From: Neorhizobium lilium
Lineage (GTDB): Bacteria > Pseudomonadota > Alphaproteobacteria > Rhizobiales > Rhizobiaceae
NCBI RefSeq assembly: GCF_004053875.1
Contig: NZ_SBIP01000007.1
Location: forward strand, 110,460 to 174,459
Direction: 5' to 3'
DNA: 64,000 nucleotides
Positions within the stretch are counted from its first letter, which is position 1; every line of letters starts with the position of its first letter. Below, in pieces: positions 60,241 through 64,000 of this stretch. The position numbers and the translations under genes are program-made. A model generated the notes under the pieces. That model worked only from the letters and a program-made list of their open reading frames with translations. It did no database searches and was not told the origin of the DNA.

Positions 60241-62724
60241 TCACGTGCCGCGGGGTTTGGCCCGCGTCGTCGGCATGGCGTTCGCGGGATCCTCCGGCCA
60301 CGGATGCTTCAGATAGCGCCCGCGCATCTCTGCCCGCACATCCTTCCAGGAGCCGGCCCAGAAACCGGGCAGATCGCGAGTGGTCTGGATCGGACGATGT
60401 GCCGGCGAGGTCAGCTCGAGCAGCAGCGGAAGCCGCCCGCCCGCGATAGAAGGGTGTGACTTCAGCCCAAACAACTCCTGCACGCGAATGGTCAGTACCG
60501 GTTCCTCTCCATCGTAGCGGATGGGATGCCGCTCGCCGGTAGGCGCCTGGAAGTGCGTCGGCGCCAGCCGGTTGAGATCCTGCAGGATGCCCTGCGGCAC
60601 AAGCGACCGCAGTCCCTCCGTCAGGCTGCCCGGTTGAATGGCGTCGAGCCCGGAGGCGCCTCCCTGGAAAGGCACAAACCATTCCTCCAGCCTATCGAGC
60701 AAGGTCTCGTCACCAAGGTCGGGCCATGGGTCGCCAATCGAGCGATGCAGAAAGCCGATGCGCTCGCGCAGCTGCGCGCCATCCTTTGAAAACGGCAGCA
60801 CACGAATACCGAGCTCCCGCACGCCTTCCGCCAATGCTCTCGCGGCCACGTCGCCTCGTGGCCGGGGTAGCGGCGTCTCGTCGAGCACGATCGCCCCGAG
60901 CCGCGTGACTTTTCGTGCGCGGACCTGCCGGCTGGCGCGGTCGAAGAAAAATTCCTCCCGTTCTACAATGGCCTGCGGGAGTTCGGCCTCCACCTCTACC
61001 CGGCTGATTTCCGCGGCGGATAAGATGCGCGCTTGGGCCGCCCGTCCCGTCAGATCCGCAACAACGAGCATGGCGGCGCCGGCCAGCCGTTCCGTCTGCT
61101 CCAGTTCGGCGCCGCGCCCGTTGGCGAGCACGAAACGTCCCCGGCCACCGCGCTGCAGGGCTATCCGATCCGGATAGGCATGCAGGAGCAAGCGCCCGCA
61201 GGAAACGGGTCCGGCGGAAGTGGCTTTCTTTGGCAGCTGCGAGAAAATCCGCTCCGCGAGCTTGCGGGCGCTTTCGGCGCGCTCGCCCCTTTCGCCTCGA
61301 AACCGACGCAGCCGCTCGTCCAGATCGACATCGCTGCCGCCCAGGCCTTGTTCCGTCATGAGCACCGCCAGCAGGCAGGCATCGCGCCCCGAGCCTTCCT
61401 CTGCAGCTGAAGTTGCCATGGCAGCAAGCCGCGGCGGAAGGGCAAGCTCGCGCATCAGCTTACCCTTCTCGGTCGTGCTGCCTGACACGCCCAATGCGCC
61501 AAGCTCGGTCAGCAAGGCCTTCGCCTCCAGGAACGCAGCCTTCGGAGGCGGATCCAGAAAGGTCAGTGCCGACGGATCCTGCACGCCCCAATGCGCCAGA
61601 TCCAGAACCAGGCCGGAGAGGTCGCTGGCGAGAATTTGCGGCGGGCTGAAGGGCGTCAGCGCTGCGGTCTGCCCCGAATGCCACAGCCGCACTGCGATTC
61701 CGGGCTCCGTGCGGCCGGCACGGCCTGCACGCTGGTCGGCCGACGCGCGCGAGACACGAACGGTTTCCAGTCGGGTGATCCCGGTCGAAGGTTCGAAGAC
61801 TGGCAGGCGCTGCAGCCCGCTGTCGATGACGATCCTCACCCCGTCTATGGTGATCGACGTCTCCGCGATCGACGTGGCGAGCACCACCTTGCGCGTTCCG
61901 GCGGGCGCAGGCTTGATCGCCAGATCCTGTTCCCTCTGGGAGAGATTGCCGTAGAGCGGCACGATCATGGTCTCGGCTGGAAGCCGGCTTTCAAGCCGCT
62001 CCGCCGTCAGCCGGATTTCCGCCTGCCCCGGCAGGAAGGCCAGAATTGAGCCGGTCTCCTGCCGGTGCGTCTCGATGATTGCCCGAGTCACTGCGTCCTC
62101 GATCCGTTCATTGAGCGTCCGGTCGCGATATTGGATATCGATCGGGAAGGTGCGCCCCTCGCTTTTGATCACCGGCGGATCGCCGAGCAGCGCCGCCACC
62201 CTGTCCACGTCAAGGGTCGCCGACATCACCAGCAGGCGAAGGTCCTCGCGCAGGGCGGTCTGGACGTCCAGTGCCAGCGCCAGTCCGAAGTCCGCATCGA
62301 GCGACCGCTCATGAAATTCGTCGAAAATGACGACCGATACCCCCGCCAGTTCGGGGTCATCGAGGATCATTCGCGCGAATACGCCTTCCGTGACCACCTC
62401 GACTCGCGTCCTGGACGAGATACGGTTGTCGAGTCGCATCCGGTAGCCCACCCGCTCCCCCACGGTCTCCTGCAGCAGCGATGCCATCCGTGAAGCTGCA
62501 GCCCGCGCCGCCAGCCGGCGCGGCTCGAGCAGGATGATCTTTCCCGTGCACCAGGGCTGATCGAGCAGCCACAGCGGCACCAGCGTGGTCTTACCCGCGC
62601 CCGGCGGTGCCGACAGCACGGCCCTCCTGCCATCAGTCAAGGCGTCGGCCACCTGATCCAGAACGTCGCTGACGGGCAGGATCGGCAGCGTGCCTCCGAT
62701 TTGCCCCGCCTTGGAGGCTGCCAT
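60241..62724 (-). CDS. hrpB: ATP-dependent RNA helicase HrpB
   Basis: HrpB is a DEAH-type helicase of unclear cellular role. The 827-residue protein has motif I LSAPPGAGKTTLVPLWLL, motif Ia LEPRRLAARAAASRMA, motif II FDEFHERSLDADFGLALAL (DEFH), motif III MSATLD and motif VI in RADQRAGRAGRTEPG. The HrpB-specific C-terminal domain follows. ATG at 62724 overlaps the stop of the upstream gene by one base (TGATG), so translation is coupled to the ornithine-cyclodeaminase-like gene. Confidence 0.95.
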   Translation of the reverse strand: MAASKAGQIGGTLPILPVSDVLDQVADALTDGRRAVLSAPPGAGKTTLVPLWLLDQPWCTGKIILLEPRRLAARAAASRMASLLQETVGERVGYRMRLDNRISSRTRVEVVTEGVFARMILDDPELAGVSVVIFDEFHERSLDADFGLALALDVQTALREDLRLLVMSATLDVDRVAALLGDPPVIKSEGRTFPIDIQYRDRTLNERIEDAVTRAIIETHRQETGSILAFLPGQAEIRLTAERLESRLPAETMIVPLYGNLSQREQDLAIKPAPAGTRKVVLATSIAETSITIDGVRIVIDSGLQRLPVFEPSTGITRLETVRVSRASADQRAGRAGRTEPGIAVRLWHSGQTAALTPFSPPQILASDLSGLVLDLAHWGVQDPSALTFLDPPPKAAFLEAKALLTELGALGVSGSTTEKGKLMRELALPPRLAAMATSAAEEGSGRDACLLAVLMTEQGLGGSDVDLDERLRRFRGERGERAESARKLAERIFSQLPKKATSAGPVSCGRLLLHAYPDRIALQRGGRGRFVLANGRGAELEQTERLAGAAMLVVADLTGRAAQARILSAAEISRVEVEAELPQAIVEREEFFFDRASRQVRARKVTRLGAIVLDETPLPRPRGDVAARALAEGVRELGIRVLPFSKDGAQLRERIGFLHRSIGDPWPDLGDETLLDRLEEWFVPFQGGASGLDAIQPGSLTEGLRSLVPQGILQDLNRLAPTHFQAPTGERHPIRYDGEEPVLTIRVQELFGLKSHPSIAGGRLPLLLELTSPAHRPIQTTRDLPGFWAGSWKDVRAEMRGRYLKHPWPEDPANAMPTTRAKPRGT

Positions 62725-63677
62725 CAAGCCGTACCTTTCGACTTGGCTTGTTGATAGGCAAGCACGGCGCCCGCTAGGTCCTCGAGTGCGGCGCCGACCG
62801 ATTTGAACAGCGTGATTTCGTCGCGGTTGGTTCGGCCCGGATGCCGGCCGGCGACAAGATCTGCCAACTCCGCCTTGATGTCAGCTTCGTGCAGGACGCC
62901 GGCTTCCATTGGCTGGACGATGTCGCCGCCCTCCTTTAAAGCGCCAGCGCGCGTATCCACGAAGATGGAGGACCGCTGCACCGCTTCGTCGTCACTTTCC
63001 CGCATGCTGGGCTTGAAGGCGCCGACGAGGTCGAGATGTGTGCCCGGCTTCAGCCATGCGCCCTGGATAAGCGGCGTCTCCGACAGCGTGGCGCAGGAGA
63101 TGATGTCGGCTTCATGAACTGCCTCGGCCAGATCGCCAACCGGCTCGGCGGCAAGACCAAGCGCCTTGGCCTGCTCAACCGTTTCCCCGGCTTTCACAGC
63201 ACTACGTCCCCAGACGAGGAAGCGTTTCAGTGGGCGATGCACCGCGTGGGCCTGCATCAGGTTGAGGGAGAGGCGCCCGGTTCCCGCCATCAGCATGACC
63301 TCAGCATCCTCGCGGGCAAGGTAACGTGCGGCCAGGGCCGATGTCGCGGCGGTGCGGCGCGCCGTCAGCTCTCCCCCTTCCACCATGGCCAGCATTTCTC
63401 CGGTCTTTCCCGAGGAGAGAAGGTAGCTGCCGATAATGGTGGGCAAGGCCCGAACGTGGTTGTCCGGAAAGAGGTTGAGGATCTTTACACCTATATGGTC
63501 GCCAGGAACCCAGGCCGGCATGAGGAGCATGATGGCGGCCGCTTCGCCCGGCACCTCCATCTCATGATGATGTCGCATCGGAACAACGCAGTTGCTGCGG
63601 AACATGTCCTCTAGGGCGGCAATGAGCTCGACCCAGGGTAGGGCGTCTCTCGTCTGATCCGCATTCAGTACCAGCAT
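62724..63677 (-). CDS. Ornithine cyclodeaminase / mu-crystallin family protein
   Basis: This NAD(P)-dependent family includes ornithine cyclodeaminase, alanine dehydrogenases and ketimine reductases. The protein (about 317 residues) starts MLVLNADQTRDALPWVELI, has MEVPGEAAAIMLLMPAW, VKILNLFPDNHVRALPTIIG with the conserved Lys, a GTGRLSLNL nucleotide loop, and a C-terminal DEITLFKSVGAALEDLAGA that is typical. ATG at 63677 has GGAG upstream; 63689 or 63716 are alternatives. The exact substrate cannot be assigned. It precedes hrpB with a one-base overlap and runs away from the downstream promoter at 63821. Confidence 0.9.
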   Translation of the reverse strand: MLVLNADQTRDALPWVELIAALEDMFRSNCVVPMRHHHEMEVPGEAAAIMLLMPAWVPGDHIGVKILNLFPDNHVRALPTIIGSYLLSSGKTGEMLAMVEGGELTARRTAATSALAARYLAREDAEVMLMAGTGRLSLNLMQAHAVHRPLKRFLVWGRSAVKAGETVEQAKALGLAAEPVGDLAEAVHEADIISCATLSETPLIQGAWLKPGTHLDLVGAFKPSMRESDDEAVQRSSIFVDTRAGALKEGGDIVQPMEAGVLHEADIKAELADLVAGRHPGRTNRDEITLFKSVGAALEDLAGAVLAYQQAKSKGTA

Positions 63678-63820
63678 GTCCGGCTCCATCCATTGATAAG
63701 CGATCATCTTTATCAATGGCGGGCCTGACGATGGAAGCCCTTACCGCCGGATCTTAAAAGGCCTTACGACCGGCTGTGCGAGACCGGTAAAAGAAAATGA
63801 CAGTTTTGCGAAAAAGTATG

Positions 63821-63849
63821 TTGACGTTGAAAATGTGTAGGACTATAAC
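63821..63849 (+). promoter_or_regulatory. Strong sigma70 promoter, probably of an rRNA operon beyond the window
   Basis: TTGACG (63821-63826) and TATAAC (63844-63849) are 17 bases apart, close to ideal. An AT-rich upstream tract (AAGAAAATGACAGTTTTGCG, then A5) resembles an UP element. It points out of the window towards the right end, and no open frame begins after it. This combination fits an rrn promoter; the rRNA gene itself is not visible here. Confidence 0.6.
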
Positions 63850-64000
63850 GCCGCTCACTGACGAGGGCGGCGGCGCTGCTAGCGACGAAGTTCTTCGTTC
63901 TGAAGAAATCCAAGAGAGATTGGCATTTTGCTGATGGGCCGGTTTTAACGGTTGGGTCCTGGATTGAAGACGTGTCTGTCATAGTTTGACGATGTGTCGG
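63850..64000 (+). other. Untranslated leader after the promoter at 63821
   Basis: No coding frame is supported. Contains a hairpin ACGAAG-TT-CTTCGT (about 63890-63905) and G/T-rich sequence. It would be the 5' leader of the downstream transcription unit, probably precursor rRNA. I do not see 16S sequence before the window ends. Confidence 0.4.

Overview
The window is a dense, almost entirely housekeeping stretch of an alphaproteobacterial chromosome, most likely from the family Rhizobiaceae (Agrobacterium/Rhizobium/Ensifer group). The evidence is gene content and order: rho-hemJ-hemE next to a DnaA-box region, the chvI-chvG-hprK-manX-ptsH-ahcY-divL run, addB-addA-trxA, trpFBA-accD-folC, hisB-hisH-hisA-hisF-hisE-coaA, hslVU, and actR-actS-hrpB. 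The RegB-type kinase, tyrosine-bearing DivL, short alphaproteobacterial HprK and zinc-finger-less AccD agree with this. No phage, plasmid, CRISPR, complete insertion sequence or tRNA gene was found.

Layout. 1-1985 (minus): start of rho, then hemJ and hemE. 1986-2386: intergenic region with an AT-rich segment, several DnaA boxes and a perfect IHF-consensus match, taken as oriC. 2387-6248 (plus): ppsR, a 276-bp inverted-repeat element, then overlapping maf-aroE-coaE-dnaQ. 6304-7374 (minus): secB, fxsA. 7492-14947 (plus): Tim44-like gene, mltA-like gene, smr, xre, gyrB, a putative 28-codon leader ORF, phaZ and a DUF2852 gene. 15024-22257: YgjP-type metallopeptidase, a SleB-type lipoprotein on the minus strand, then trpF-trpB-trpA-accD-folC. 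22341-40014 (minus): two long runs, divL-tsaE/amgK-murU-like-addB-addA-trxA and chvI-chvG-hprK-manX-ptsH-ahcY. 40335-43097 (plus): pckA, arfB, alkB. 43120-47716 (minus): histidine operon with coaA. 47912-56762 (plus): hslV, hslU, a DUF1402 gene, a frameshifted cytochrome P450, a hydantoinase/oxoprolinase gene and glcB. 56832-63677: YkuD L,D-transpeptidase (minus), mmcB (plus), actR, actS, hrpB and an ornithine-cyclodeaminase-like gene (minus). The last 180 bases carry a strong sigma70-type promoter pointing out of the window, probably of an rRNA operon.

How it fits together. The replication origin lies beside heme synthesis and Rho. ParB-binding (parS-like) sites occur at 4094, 12806/12833 and, degenerate, at 41955, so the centromere region appears to spread over the first 40 kb from oriC. 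The envelope and acid-sensing ChvG/ChvI pair, the permease-less PTS (HPr, EIIA, HprK) and pckA with two LacI-type operator motifs form a carbon/envelope control block. DivL belongs to the CtrA cell-cycle pathway. TsaE-AmgK and the MurU-like enzyme link tRNA modification with peptidoglycan recycling.

The points most worth a second look are the inverted-repeat element whose end supplies the maf ribosome-binding site, the 28-codon ORF with a near-perfect ribosome-binding site just before phaZ, the paired parS-like sites after gyrB, the ahcY and pckA operators, and the single-base frameshift in an otherwise intact P450 gene. I found no convincing evidence of a wholly new multi-gene system.
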